Source: Gigantopelta aegis
Taxonomy: Eukaryota; Mollusca; Gastropoda; Neomphalida; Peltospiridae
Direction of reading: 5' to 3'
Length of the DNA stretch: 64,000 nt
NCBI RefSeq assembly: GCF_016097555.1
Contig: NC_054704.1
Span: 50,219,437-50,283,436 of the forward strand
Below are positions 12,117 through 23,800 of this stretch, piece by piece; position 1 is the first letter of the stretch; the number at the start of each line of letters is the position of its first letter. Below the pieces are notes generated by a model. That model did not search any database, had not been told where the DNA came from, and saw only the letters and a program-made list of their open reading frames with translations. The translations under genes were made by a program, and so were the position numbers.

Positions 12117-12272
12117 GAGAGTAATACATGTGTGGCCGGTTGATACCATTTATCACACAAGGAATTGTTTTAAAATGTATCCAACAAGCGAAAGCGAGTT
12201 TGATACATTGTTAAACGAGTTGTGAGATAAATGGTATCTAACGGACACGAATGTATTATTCTATTTCTTACA
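12117..12272. mobile_element. Double-hairpin MITE
   Basis: The outer arms (AATACATGTGTGGCCGGTTG, then ATACCATTTATCACAC, against GTGAGATAAATGGTATC and ACGAATGTATTATTC) enclose a second inner hairpin, ATGTATCCAACAAGCG / CGAGTTTGATACAT. Noncoding. It resembles the hairpin at 13704-13823 in architecture. Confidence 0.75.
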
Positions 12273-12639
12273 TATCCTCAAAAGCCAGGTTTTAAGCAAA
12301 TTTTAACATCTTTTTCGACTAAATGTTATTTATAGCCGTTGCACTTGTAGCTGACTTATGCGTCACAGACACATGAATGTCAGGTTAACTATATGTCACA
12401 GTCTAATCGATTTCCATTGTGTAGTTTTTTATTGGATGTATAGCATTAGTGACCTGGTCCTCACCTAGGAGCAGCCAGTCGTATGTCTTGAAATTGTTAA
12501 CACACGTGTTAACAACCATGTGTTACCAAAAGTAATGCATGGTGTTCTCACCATCGGGTGTGTAACAAAAATGTGTTTCTTCAGTTTTTGAAGTATGATT
12601 AATAATTTGGCGAAATGTTCTACTGAACCAGAGCTAGCC

Positions 12640-13700
12640 CTGAATAACATCAGGTTTGATAAAAAAAGATATTTGTGAACTCCCAACTGAAACGAGTAAA
12701 TTATGCAGAAAGACAAATTTAGAAAAAGAGAAACTAATAATAAGTCTGGATTTGAAGAACCCTAAAATAGTTGGGCAAAAGGAAACTTACAATCAGGTAT
12801 TCTCCTCCAACAATGGAAGCAGAAGAGAGAGATTTCTGAACAATTTGTTTTGAGGAGCCACAGGAATGTTATCGGATGTTTCACTGTCAGTATCTGTAAA
12901 CAAGATGATGGCTAAATTGTTATATTTACTGTTTTGGTATTAACAGAAGATAAGAGAATTATTAATGTTGGATATCAGAAGAGATTCCAAATTGTCTGAT
13001 TTGTCGGTCATTCATTTGATAAGCAAGAAACAAAATTACAAAACTGATGTGTTTTATTTATTTGTTTTAATAAGATAAAATTGTTGACGAATTAAAATAT
13101 TAAAACCATGTATTTGTATTCCATAACGATGGTTGTTGACACTTTTATTTAGGCTGTTCCTGAATTAATCACATGTGAAGGAAGGGGTAGGAAGAAAACT
13201 TTTTGTACACCCACAACATTCAAAATAAAAAATTATTTAATTCAGTTAGTTTTAGAGAAAAAAACGTGTCAAAGATCCATTGGTCATTAAATTAGATGTA
13301 CGCTGCCTACTGTCACCTATATAGATTAAACTCTGGACCAATCCTTACATGTTTCAACCACAGTTTTTATTACATACCTGTTCAATCTTACTATAGTGAT
13401 AGACATTTTGAAACCGTATAATAAATGTATTTTGTATCGCACATATGTGCGATATGGACCAGAACTTTTAAATAGGGAATTCCCTTTTTCTTTTTACTGC
13501 AGTTAGCACCTTTAATTTACTGACGTCATATATGATTTACAAATGACATCACATCGTATTTGAAACATTAAACAAGGATGCCACAGAGTAAGATTCTTAA
13601 CGTTAAGTAAATCCATTAAAGGAGTTTTGATCATAGATTTAACAAAGTATTGTTATGACTCTAAATTAAAAACCATTTCTGTAAAACATGAAAGAAGATA
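12640..13700. other. AT-rich stretch without a recognisable gene
   Basis: Only short open frames. A perfect 16-bp palindrome TCGCACATATGTGCGA lies near 13437. Nothing else is supported. Confidence 0.5.
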
Positions 13701-13703
13701 TGT

Positions 13704-13823
13704 AATAAATACAGAACTTCACATACTGTTTTTCTTCCTATTTATTGCACTCGTTTATTTTGCGAAAACTCGTGCAATAAATAGGAAGCGAAAACAACAT
13801 ATGTGAAGTTCTGTATATTTATT
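13704..13823. mobile_element. Hairpin MITE of about 120 bp
   Basis: Left arm AATACAGAACTTCACATA and CTTCCTATTTATTGCAC; right arm GTGCAATAAATAGGAAG and TATGTGAAGTTCTGTATATT; loop near 13755-13770 with GCGAAAACTCG. The arms are almost fully complementary. Confidence 0.85.
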
Positions 13824-14093
13824 CTGAAAGTTCATAGCAAGTGATAATTTAAAAAATGAAAGTAACCAAAAGTGGAAATTTAGAAGGCAAATGGGTCACA
13901 AAAATAATTTGAGGAATCACTGCCGATGGCTAGTGATAATTGCCAGTCAGCACCATACATATTTCTCTTTTTTTGCGGGGGTGGGGGGGGACAAAGTTTT
14001 AAGTCTTATTAGGCAAGTGAACCTTAATGTCAGCTTGGCATGGCCTGTTGCCATAATGAAAATGTATATTTGTTTTGGTTAAAGTTTACGATA

Positions 14094-14472
14094 CTATTGG
14101 CTATTGGTTTGTTTGCGGACACCAATAGAGCACATTGATTTATTAATCATAAGCTATTGGATGTCAAAAATTTGGTAATTCTGATATATAGTCTTAGAGA
14201 GGAACACGCTAGGTTTTTCGATTAGTAGCAGGTGATCTTTTACATGCACCATCTCACAGATAGCACATACCATGGCCTTTGAGATACGTGTTTACCATAG
14301 TTTGACACCCAACAGTCGATGTATTTTTTATACTGGGGTGTTGTTAAACATCGATCGACTGATATACATCTTGTGGTGCACTGGCTGGAACAAGAAATAG
14401 CCCAATGGATCACACCAACTGGGATTGATTCCAAACCGACCGCTTCGCCACTGGACTACATCCCACCCACAC
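14094..14472 (-). repeat. SINE (H1 head, B tail) carrying a nested repeat fragment
   Basis: The B tail region begins at 14118 (TAGAGCACATTGATTTATTA in reverse sense), the central part runs through GCACCATCTCACAGA, and the H1 head ends near 14470. It is split by 14284-14352. Confidence 0.9.
14284..14352 (+). repeat. Short retroposon fragment nested in the SINE at 14094-14472
   Basis: About 69 bp (TTTACCATAGTTTGACACCC to GGGGTGTTGTTAAAC). The same unit appears in reverse complement at 54384-54442 and partly at 18838-18880. The host SINE resumes immediately afterwards, so this insertion is younger. Confidence 0.75.
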
Positions 14473-14528
14473 AATAAAAATGTGCAGATAAAACATGTAA
14501 TCCAATGCATTTCTTTGTATTCATACTC

Positions 14529-14700
14529 GTGGGGCGGGATTTAGTTCAGTCGGTTAAGTGCTCGCCCGATCGAACCACCTCGGTGGATCCATTAAACTGA
14601 TTGGTTTTCTCTCTCGTTCCGACCTGTGCACCACAACTGGTCAAAGGTTGTGGAATGTGCTTTATCAGACTTCTCACATTGGTTTCTTCTACGTGGTGGA
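14529..14700 (+). repeat. 3'-incomplete SINE with head type H3
   Basis: GGCGGGATTTAGTTCAGTCG head, a CGATCGAACCACC B-box-like stretch, then GTGCACCACAACTGGTCAAA and GTTGTGGAATGTGCTTTATC. The remainder diverges. Confidence 0.75.
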
Positions 14701-15605
14701 CAACGATGTCCCAAATAATATTAGATATAATGAGTCGTCCATTGCAAAATTCAAAATTTAAGGCGGCTGGAAAACCTAAACTGAATGAAGTTCTAAATGA
14801 CCTTACCATCACATCACTTTCACTGGACTGAAGGTTAGTGAGTGGGAAGAAGATATTAAAAATATGTTAAATTAAATAGATTCTAACACAAAAGTATTTC
14901 AATTTATTATCCAAGAAACGTTTTAAAACCGATTAGGACAATTATTTGCTTCAGTGGTAAAATGAAATGTGTTTACAAGTACATTTTCCTAATTTGTTAA
15001 TGTGTTGACCATCTCTCCCAAACTACATACAAACTACACACAGCACATACTGTACAAACCAGCCTTTATAGACATATTATGCACATAGGTGTAATTTTTT
15101 AAAACATAATAAAGTAACAAAAAACATTTCAAAACAACTTTTAATAAATGATGTAAATTGAATGATATAACAGATTAAACAGAACATCAAATAAAGAAAT
15201 GAACAGTCACGGAAACACTGCTTTTCAAACCAACCAACCATTCGAACATTAATTATAGGGTATTGCCCATACCCAACATCATTATTTTTTTAATAGCACT
15301 GAAATAGAAACGTGAATAATTTATTTGAAACGACAACAAACACAATTGCATGTAAACAGAAATTAACAGAATCTGCCAAGTACAAAATTCATGGATGAAA
15401 TACATCCAGTAAGAACTATGGATGCAGTGAACATCTACTTCAGGTGTGAATCCATGGGAAGGGTGATGTGGTGCACCCCCTCCCCACCACCCCAAAGAAA
15501 TTTGAAGTGTGCCCCCTCAAAAAAAAAAATATCCAGTGTTTAGCAGATGAATACAAAGTCCATGCATTTACTGGTTTTTAGTGGGGAGGATGTATTTTGG
15601 TCATC

Positions 15606-15787
15606 TTCAGAGGCGGATCTAGGGGGACCCCCAGGAGCCCGGGCCCCCCTAAATTTTGCAATAGTTATAATTTTATTATATATTAATTTTAATTTACGAT
15701 CCCCCTCCAAACCTCCCCCAAAGTTTGCTTGGCATTCCACCTCATGTCACTGGGGCCCCCCTAAATGGATTTTCTGGATCCGCCAAT
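15606..15787. mobile_element. Short MITE with GGCGGATC termini
   Basis: The left end CAGAGGCGGATCTAGGGGGA and right end TTTTCTGGATCCGCCAATG are inverted repeats around about 150 bp with C-rich blocks (GCCCGGGCCCCCCT, GGGGCCCCCCTAAAT). Noncoding. Confidence 0.7.
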
Positions 15788-16137
15788 GATCTTAATATTT
15801 CTGTGGAAGATTACTATATAAATAATAGCTGTTCAAGTACTTTCGAATACTGTATGTGCCCTTTTCAAACATCACATCCTCTTCCTGAATACTAGATGTC
15901 TCCTTGTTAAATTGTGCACCCCTGCCTAAAAGTATCCTGCATCCAATCCTGTACTTACACAGATCTACACATGCAGAAGGCAACGTAAATAGTCGTGGTA
16001 AAAAAAAAAACCTAATTTTTTAAAATATGGTGTGTAACATACACTGAATAATGTTTGCAATATGATGAAATACTTTAATAGCTTGATAAATATTAAAATT
16101 GGTTGACCTATATGCTGAGGTAGGATCTCTTCAAATA

Positions 16138-17455
16138 TACACTTCAAAAAAAAAGAAACTTGAATGGTGATGCAAAAAATGCTATAAAACACAATTGTCA
16201 TAGTCAATGTTTGTACTGAAATGCAAAAGCGCAATCCTCAGAGAAGCATGTGCATCATGAAGTTTTGTAACTTTGCATGCCAAACCCTCAGTGGGGCATA
16301 AAAGGCCACATCAGCAGTGATTCAAACAGACCACATAACGACACTGTAGGTAATGCAATAATGCCAAGATTGACGTCTGCTCAACGCAATAATACCATTG
16401 GGAGGTTGCAAGCAGGGGCAACTCAACAAGCTGTGGCCAGGCTCTTTGGTGTCTCCAGATAGACCATCTCTGCTTTATGTGCATGGTACATCTCTCAAAT
16501 GACAGGCCAAGGTGAGTACATCCGGGTGTGTCATCTTCGAAATCGAACCAAAACAGCAATAACCACAGCGACACAAATCCTTGGACTACGCAGAATTTCT
16601 GACCAGACAGTTCATAATCGGCTGAGGGAGGCAGGAATTTTCCCTAGAAGACCAGTGCGACATAACGTTTTGACCCCACATTACTTAGCAGAGTGGTGCC
16701 AGCAGAGGGTGAGATGGACATGTGCCAGGTGGAGGACTGTTTTGTTCTCGGATGAGTTTCGTTTTCTCCTGTCACATGCTGATGAATGCACACGTGTCTA
16801 TAGACGTCGAGGGGAACATTATATTCCAAACTGCATGCAACAAGTTGACAGTTTTGGTGGTGGTAGTGTCATGGTGTGGAAAGGAATCCATCATGGTGGT
16901 ATGACAGCTCTTGTGCATATGGCAGGTGCACTGAAGGGCATTAGATGTCAAGATCCTGCAGCATCACGTCATTCCGCAAATGAACATCAATGGTGGAATG
17001 TTTCAGCATGACAATGCCAGACCACATGTTGCATGTGTTAGTTAGGAGTTTCTGCAGCGCCACAACATCCAGACATTACTTTGGCCTGCCCGTTCTATGG
17101 GATGCACTGGATCAGTGTGTGTGCTGGAGGAATCCACCACCCCAGACTCTTCCGCAACTTCTTACAGCACTGCAGCATGAGTGGCAGAACATTCCACAAC
17201 GTGTTTCGATTGCTTCCATGCGTCGCCGTTGTAAAGGACTCGTGCTGGTCATAACCGATACTGACATTTTGCCCACCTCTATGTCACACACATGCCTGTG
17301 TACATGTTTCAGGTGGATTCCCAGATATACTATTTTGGACATGTACAGAGTAATCCCCTTCCCATGGCGTCTTGATCTTTGGTTGCTTGTATCATGTCTA
17401 CCAGGTGTTTTTTTTTAATCTTGAAATTCAATGTTTCTTTTTTTTTGAAGAGTAT
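16138..17455 (+). mobile_element. Tc1-like DNA transposon (decayed)
   Basis: About 1.3 kb with roughly 25-bp terminal inverted repeats (CACTTCAAAAAAAAAGAAAC at the left, its complement GTTTCTTTTTTTTTGAAG at the right) flanked by TA on both sides. It contains the transposase relic 16361-17260. This is the size and target preference expected for Tc1/mariner elements. Confidence 0.9.
16361..17260 (+). pseudogene. Tc1-like transposase pseudogene
   Basis: Begins MPRLTSAQRNNTIGRLQAGA with an N-terminal helix-turn-helix (QAVARLFGVSR). An in-frame stop follows at 16460-16462. The frame then continues with YIRVCHLRNRTKT, LRRISDQTVHNRLREAGI and the first catalytic Asp in VLFSDEFRF (about 16740). GGGSVMVWKGI follows near 16860. 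Frame is lost around 16940-16990. The second Asp region, FQHDNARPHVAC, is visible near 17000-17035, and a C-terminal SMRRRC near 17218. The proline-rich block that usually carries the third acidic residue is degraded, so the copy cannot make active enzyme. Confidence 0.92.
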
Positions 17456-17611
17456 ACTTGTGTTATAATTACAGCAACACTTATTAAACAAGAGTACTGG
17501 TGAGGTACATGATACACCCGTTAGGAGTTTGTGGGAAAAACTATAGATATTAATGAATATGTTATGGGTATGGTTCAATTCTAATTATGTAAATATAGAC
17601 AAATTATTTGA

Positions 17612-17900
17612 TTTATTTGTATCACGGTGACCTAGTAATTGTATGTGACACACCACCATCCCAAGTTGTTCCTACATGTGACGTTTGATGGTCCTGTATG
17701 CAAGATATGATCCGGACAAGGATTTAGTGTTATGTGCAGTAGACCATAAAAAGTAGGTCACAGTGACCTAGTAATAGTATGCGACACACCGCCATACAAG
17801 TTGTTCCTACATGTGAGGTTTGATGGTCCTGTATGCAAGATATGGTCCAGACAAGATAAACTAACAGACGGAAGGATGGACGTCATACCATAATACGACC
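17612..17900 (-). repeat. Dispersed repeat, two tandem monomers (family of 8130-8300)
   Basis: Two head-to-tail monomers, each with CACGGTGACCTAGTAAT or CACAGTGACCTAGTAAT, CAAGTTGTTCCTACATGTGA and TTTGATGGTCCTGTATGCAA, of about 145 bp. They are reverse complement to 8130-8300. A (TG)n run follows at 17973-17998. Confidence 0.85.
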
Positions 17901-17999
17901 AGTCATAGACCGGCATATAAAAAATCATACTCGAGATATGTATTACATTTTTCCATAGCAATCAAAATCTTGGTGTGTGTGTGTGTGTGTGTGTGTGTT

Positions 18000-18780
18000 T
18001 ATGGCAAAAAGCATAAGGGGTGTATCACAGTAACTCATGTAATTAAATCACTGTGAAAGGAAACAACTAAAACACAGGAAATTCACTCTGCTACAATAAG
18101 ATACCCCAATTTCCAACAAGTGAGCATTTTTATCAGTTATAAAAGCAAAGGAATGTTTAATTACTAACTTGGTTCTGCAGACATCAAAACATATTGGAGA
18201 CTGTAAAACGAAGTATGGATACAGAAGAAATAATCCATGGTGAGTCAATTACCTTTCAAGCATCCACATTTTCAAGTACATTCTCCAACAAATTTTTCAT
18301 TAAAAATGTTAACATGATCGTCAAAATTAACTATTTTATACTTTTTAATGAAACTATTTACAGATTAACACAAAATAATAGTCCTTTCTGCCTTTTCTTG
18401 AACTATTTGGTCAGCAAGTTCAAAGCAGTGGATGGTTGGCGTTTATCATGATTGTGTTGTATTCTATCTGAATGCATTACTATCATTAGTATTAGGTTTA
18501 TAAAACTTAAATCGTATGTCCATTCAATGATGCGGATGTGTTGCCTCATGGGCTAATATGGCATACGTCATACTAATTTACAATGCACAAATTCAGTCAG
18601 TTGTGGGTTAAAATCCCCAATATGAAGTCTCAAAACTTTCAAATTGCATTGTTCACATATATGTAGATTCTTAAAACAATAATCTACAGTTATAACAATA
18701 GTGTGACATCACAGACATGAATTAAAAGTTGGCAAGCTTAGCCCTCTCAACTGATTTGAGTATTGCAATGTATAGTTTTG
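18000..18780. other. No recognisable gene
   Basis: AT-rich sequence. The open frame 18194-18451 shows no family resemblance and no supporting splice context. Confidence 0.4.
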
Positions 18781-18784
18781 AATG

Positions 18785-19040
18785 GGGTTGGTTCTAAGCT
18801 CAGTCAGTACAGAGACTACCTGAGAATGGATGAATGATGTTTAACAACACCCCAGTACCAAAAATACATTAGTTATGCAACCACTTTAGTCGATAGGATT
18901 GTCAGATACCAGGATCGAATCCCTCCACCCCCTGAAAAGCCATTCTCTGATTGGTCCCCCCCCCACCCCGTCTCAACCAGTCAAAAGTATGTGCTGTCCT
19001 GTCTGTGCATATAAAGGTTAACTTTATAAATAAAGCAAAG
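18785..19040. repeat. Mosaic of SINE fragments
   Basis: Contains a H3-like head start (TAAGCTCAGTCAGTACAGAG) and the short fragment TTTAACAACACCCCAGTACC. It also holds central SINE pieces (CCATTCTCTGATTGG, GTATGTGCTGTCCTGTCTGT). The order is scrambled, so it is probably several old insertions. Confidence 0.6.
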
Positions 19041-19049
19041 TTAAAACCA

Positions 19050-20525
19050 GACAAAAAATGTTTTGCCAACTTGTAGTCAAATATTAGGAGATGACATTAT
19101 GTAAATTTTCATTTCTAATGAAGGGCACTTCATTTATTCAATTTATTTAAAATATTGAAAATCGGATTATTCTGGCAATCATATTTAGATATTTTGAAGA
19201 AAACACACGTGAAAGCTACGAAAAATGTATACGATAAATTAATGGAAAATGCTATAGCAAAGTAGACATGGATCTATACGCATTGATTTAAAAAAAACAC
19301 CAAAAAAACAACAACCTCTTTGCTAATCAGGACACGAGTCTGGGTCGTTGACCAAAGAAATCATGTAGGAAACACCACGCCTGGTAACTTACTTGTAAGC
19401 GATGTTCAACAGCTGTTGGCGAAAATTAAACGGTTCCACCGACAGCATAAATGTTAGACACGTTCCCTTCATTCACTTTCATAAAATATAAACTAAACAC
19501 GAATAGGACAATTCCTTCCAATATAACTAAATGATCCGTAAAAATGCACTGCAGCTAGAAGAAATGACGTCATTTACAAAAAATCACCTGATTCAAATAA
19601 TAGTGAATGAACGTTTGCATTCTTACGCGACATAAGTATCAATGAAGTTTACACAAACAATACTACAGGCGTATTTAAAAAATAAATTCAGTTATGTATT
19701 GTTAAAGTATGCATATAAATTTAACCGTGGGATCATACAAAAGTGTGCACATCGTTTTTTCGGTTCATACTTGCATGAACCAAAAAATAATTGCGGTCAA
19801 TTCTTAAAACGACCCTAGAATAGTGACGTAATTCATAAGGATTTTCACCAACTGCAGTAGCAGCTAGTGATGTTCCAATGGCCAATTACAATTGAAACAT
19901 TGACTAGTGTGATGAGTGATTATAATATCCATAATCGACTGTTGTGAAAAATATTAACTATGACTGTTCCTACAGTTTATATGATGCAACTTTGGGTTTG
20001 CTTTCATGTGTGTATGAAAAAAACATGTACTGAAAATATTAAAGATAATTTAACAATTTGTTGGGGCCATTCTGGTGAACATGACAATAGGTGCAGTCCT
20101 AGTAATTAAAATCCTTTTTGACAGTCATACAATTCTAACCAATTGTACTAATCAGAAGTTGATTGGTTGGTACAAATTGATTATAACCAATGATAGATCA
20201 TGAAATTCAAAATAATTTCCAACACTAGTGGTAAGGAATAAAGTTAGAATAATATGACTTTATATGCATGTGGATTAGACCGGCATCACAGTAATTTTAT
20301 TTTCAGAATATTTTTTAAACTGACTGAAAACCTTCTGCCAGTAACACTGAAAATTTCAGTTGTTGTCCTTTAGATTACAAAGTTTAACAGCCCAGGGCTT
20401 TGGATTGCACTATTTTTGGCACAACAGGGTTTTTTTGTGTTCTGAGCACAGCGAGATCTTGTTAATCAAATTAAAGCTTAACATTTACATGGGCCAAAGG
20501 TCAACTTGTTTGAACTTTAGTTTGG
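19050..20525. other. No recognisable gene
   Basis: AT-rich, with a few palindromic octamers such as ATGACGTCAT near 19565. Lies downstream of the zinc-finger gene on its strand. Open frames are short and unconvincing. Confidence 0.4.
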
Positions 20526-20530
20526 CATAC

Positions 20531-20808
20531 CTATTAGTTGGCATACTTATTTTGGGCATATTTATCGCCTCGACTTAATTCAATCTAAAGGCTGACAATC
20601 ACCAGCACCTTTAGTTATTTTTTATGACGTCATAGACTGATAGTTTTTCTATTAAACTAAAAGTAAAAAACTTTATTTGGGCACACCTATAGTTGGCTTC
20701 TTATTTTAGGCACGTTTAACGCCTTGAGTTTAATGCAATCTAAAGGCCTACAATTATCAGCACCGTGAGTTATTTTTATGACGTCATACATGGTTTTTCT
20801 ATTAAATT
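20531..20808. repeat. Direct duplication of about 125 bp in the 3' flank of the zinc-finger gene
   Basis: 20531-20655 and 20683-20808 share TTATTTT.GGCA, TTTAA, CAATCTAAAGGC, ATCA(C)CAGCACC, TTATGACGTCATA and TTTTTCTATTAAA at about 80% identity with a 152-bp offset. Each copy contains a perfect TGACGTCA octamer. Confidence 0.85.
20672..20677 (-). terminator. Candidate polyadenylation signal AATAAA for the zinc-finger gene
   Basis: Minus-strand AATAAA about 170 nt after the stop codon at 20847. It is the first canonical hexamer downstream of that gene. Confidence 0.5.
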
Positions 20809-20846
20809 ACACTAACAAATGTTAGCCAGCGCTTTGACCCTGTGAC

Positions 20847-23800
20847 TTAGAGTGTCTTCACCGTAACTTCGATCTCTGGATGATCTTGGCAGTGACTGAG
20901 AAAGTTTTCTATGAGTAAGAACTTCTTGCCACACACCGTGCACGATATGCCTTCCTGCTCATCGTTCAGCTGTAACGTCTGGCAAACGGAGACATCGTTT
21001 TCACTGTTGTGGCCCGTTTCGTACTGGATGACCGCCTGCATGGTGTCGGCCGCTACCAAAGCTTCCAGATTGACTGGGTTCTGCAGCTGTACTTGTCCCA
21101 AGACATGAATCTGTGGAACATCGCTGCCAGACACCGGAGGGGTTTTGAAGTGTTCTGCTAGTTCCCCCGTACTGTTAAGACCTTCGGGCTCTTCGAGCTT
21201 CACTACAGCGTGGCTGCTGGTGTGATTTTCCAAATCGATCGCACTCTCGAAACCAATGTCGCAAAACGAGCACACGTATTCTGTACCTTCGTGGACTAGA
21301 GCATGGCTGTCATAGTCACCTCTGTTTGTGAAGAGCTTTCCACACTTGGGACACTTGTACATGAGGACAGTGGTCGACAGGACGGATCCGTCGTCGACGT
21401 GGCACTGCATGTGTTCCTTCGCACTCTCTTCACTGGGGAAGGTCAAGTCGCAGACGACACACTCCAACGGCTTGTCGTGACAACGCTCATGCGCACGCAA
21501 CTCCTGCAAGGTTGCGAACAGCTTGTCACACCTGCCACAGTTCAACGGAACCTTCTGGTTCGGATGGATGCTGCGATGGGTCACCAGCTCCTCTTGCGAC
21601 TTGAATATCTTCTCGCAGTGCATGCATCTGAACGTGGTGTCTTCCGCGTGGCTCTTGTAATGGTCGTCCAGCTCGATCATGTGAAAGAAGCCCATGTTAC
21701 AGTGGACACAGACGAACACTTTAGAGCTGGTCCGGCCAAAGTGGAGCCGCATGTGTGAGCTGTACGTATCTTTAGTGAGCCACCAGCGTTCGCAGACTTC
21801 GCACTGGTAGGGACCCTCGTTGTGGTCCTTCACGTGCTTGCGCATCGCGCTCGCGGTCGGGTACACCTTGTGACAGGTAGGACACTGCTGTTCTCTCACG
21901 GTGCAGTGAACCGTGGACAGGTGGCGTTGTAACCGCGACGATGAAGCAAAGGCTTTGCTGCAGACACTACACACGTGAGATTTCGGTTTGATGCGCTTCT
22001 TATTCGTCGACGAACCTTGGTCGCTGTAGTGCCGCTTCATGTGTCGGTTCAGCTGGTATTTCGAGTAGAGTCTCCTGCCGCACATATCACAAACGAAAGG
22101 TTTCAGGCCAGCATGAGCCAACATGTGAATGTCCAGTGCAATGGCTGTGGTGTAGACCTTCTCGCAGAGTTTACATACAAACTCCTCGCGTTGTTTTGTG
22201 TGTACCTTCCGGTGCTGTTTCAGAAACACTATACTCCCAAAATGTTTACCGCAGAGGTCACAAACATGCTGCTTTTCTGAATGTCTCCGAAGTACATGAT
22301 TCTGAAACACAAAGGTCATAATTAGTTAACATGAAAGAAATCAGAAAGTGCAAATTATGTAAATGTTGATAAAATGAATACATTTTTAATCTTTAGAATG
22401 GTAATAGCATTCAATTTAGGTGGATTTCAGTAATATCAATTATCATAAAGTGGCGTCACATAAATAAATTGCAGGTACATGTTAACAAAAAATTTGCCCC
22501 CACCCCCTTCAATAATCTTCTGGTTAAATATGTATTTGCTGACAGGTTTCTTCATGTAGTCATTAATATGTGAACTTTTGTTATCAGGGAGCTAAAAATA
22601 GATCGATATAAAGGTATTTAACGTCAGACATAGGATTGTTGTTGAATTACAGCGGAAATCTTTTACTACCATTTGGTAGGCAGAACTTGTACAATACCGA
22701 CATAGATTGGTCTCGGACGGTTAGAGCTCACGATAACCGTCCAAATGCAGGTCCAGCTCTCTTACCATCAAGAGTACTCGAGCTACTATCCAAAACAATT
22801 TTTAACGGTTATTAAAAAGAGCAGTCAGAGGAGTAAGCCATTAAAACTTGCACTGGGTGGGTACCGAGGTGGAAACCAGTACAAGTTAAGGTCTATGCCG
22901 TAACCACTATGCTTGTAATTTCCACAACAAAGAGCACGTGTATGTATCTACCACTGGGTCTCTAAAACTGCTAATACAACATGGAGTGGGATCAACTCTT
23001 ACTCAGATGTAGTTAAAAGAATCATTCCCACTACCAGCTGCATTATAGCATTACCTTTCTTAGTACCAACTGGTTAGTACTAATCAAGAAATATTAAACT
23101 CTTTTTAAAAAAACAAAAAAACAAAACAAAAACTACCACCTCTAAATTCAACCCACAAATCATTCAATTAATTTTGGGTATAAATGAAAGGAATGCTGGT
23201 TTTAAAAGACCTCAGCACATTTTTAACAAGCTATTTAATTATTGGTCAAGTATAAGGCGACTGCAACATTTCAACATGAGTCTAGACAGTGAGCAAGTTG
23301 CTCATGGTCTACTACAGAATAATAGCAAAGGATACCGTTTTAGGGCTTCTAGATTTTTTATAAAAACCACTAGCCATGACATCAGTGATTAAATTTAGCC
23401 CTACTTTACTTTAAGTTTATACAATTTTACTAAATAATAGTAATAATCAGATATGTCACCTAAAGAAGGAGATAGAGCTTAAAAACACTAACATTGGGGG
23501 TTGGGTGGGGGCAGGATATTCATATTTACAAAACAGACCTTTGACTTTTTTCCTTTTGTTTTTTTCACTAGCCATCGAGCATGGCAATAGTAGTTATTTA
23601 CTAGCCCAACATTGAATATCACTAGCCATTGGAGTGGGGCTATCATAATCTAGAAGCCCTGGCTAATTCTTCCCTCTGTTGTTAGCGAATGATCAATCTT
23701 GTGTCTCTTTTAACAAAAATTAAACCCATCATTTAAAATACACATCAATTCTGTAACAGAAAAGTAATATCTCAAATTTATGAATATATAATATTTTCTT

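Noticed and set aside
22302-22319. Start of the zinc-finger exon at an ATG at 22319 (MTFVFQ)
   Set aside because: Those 18 bases are the end of the intron; TTTCAG at 22307-22302 is the acceptor and joining to 23954 completes a split zinc finger.
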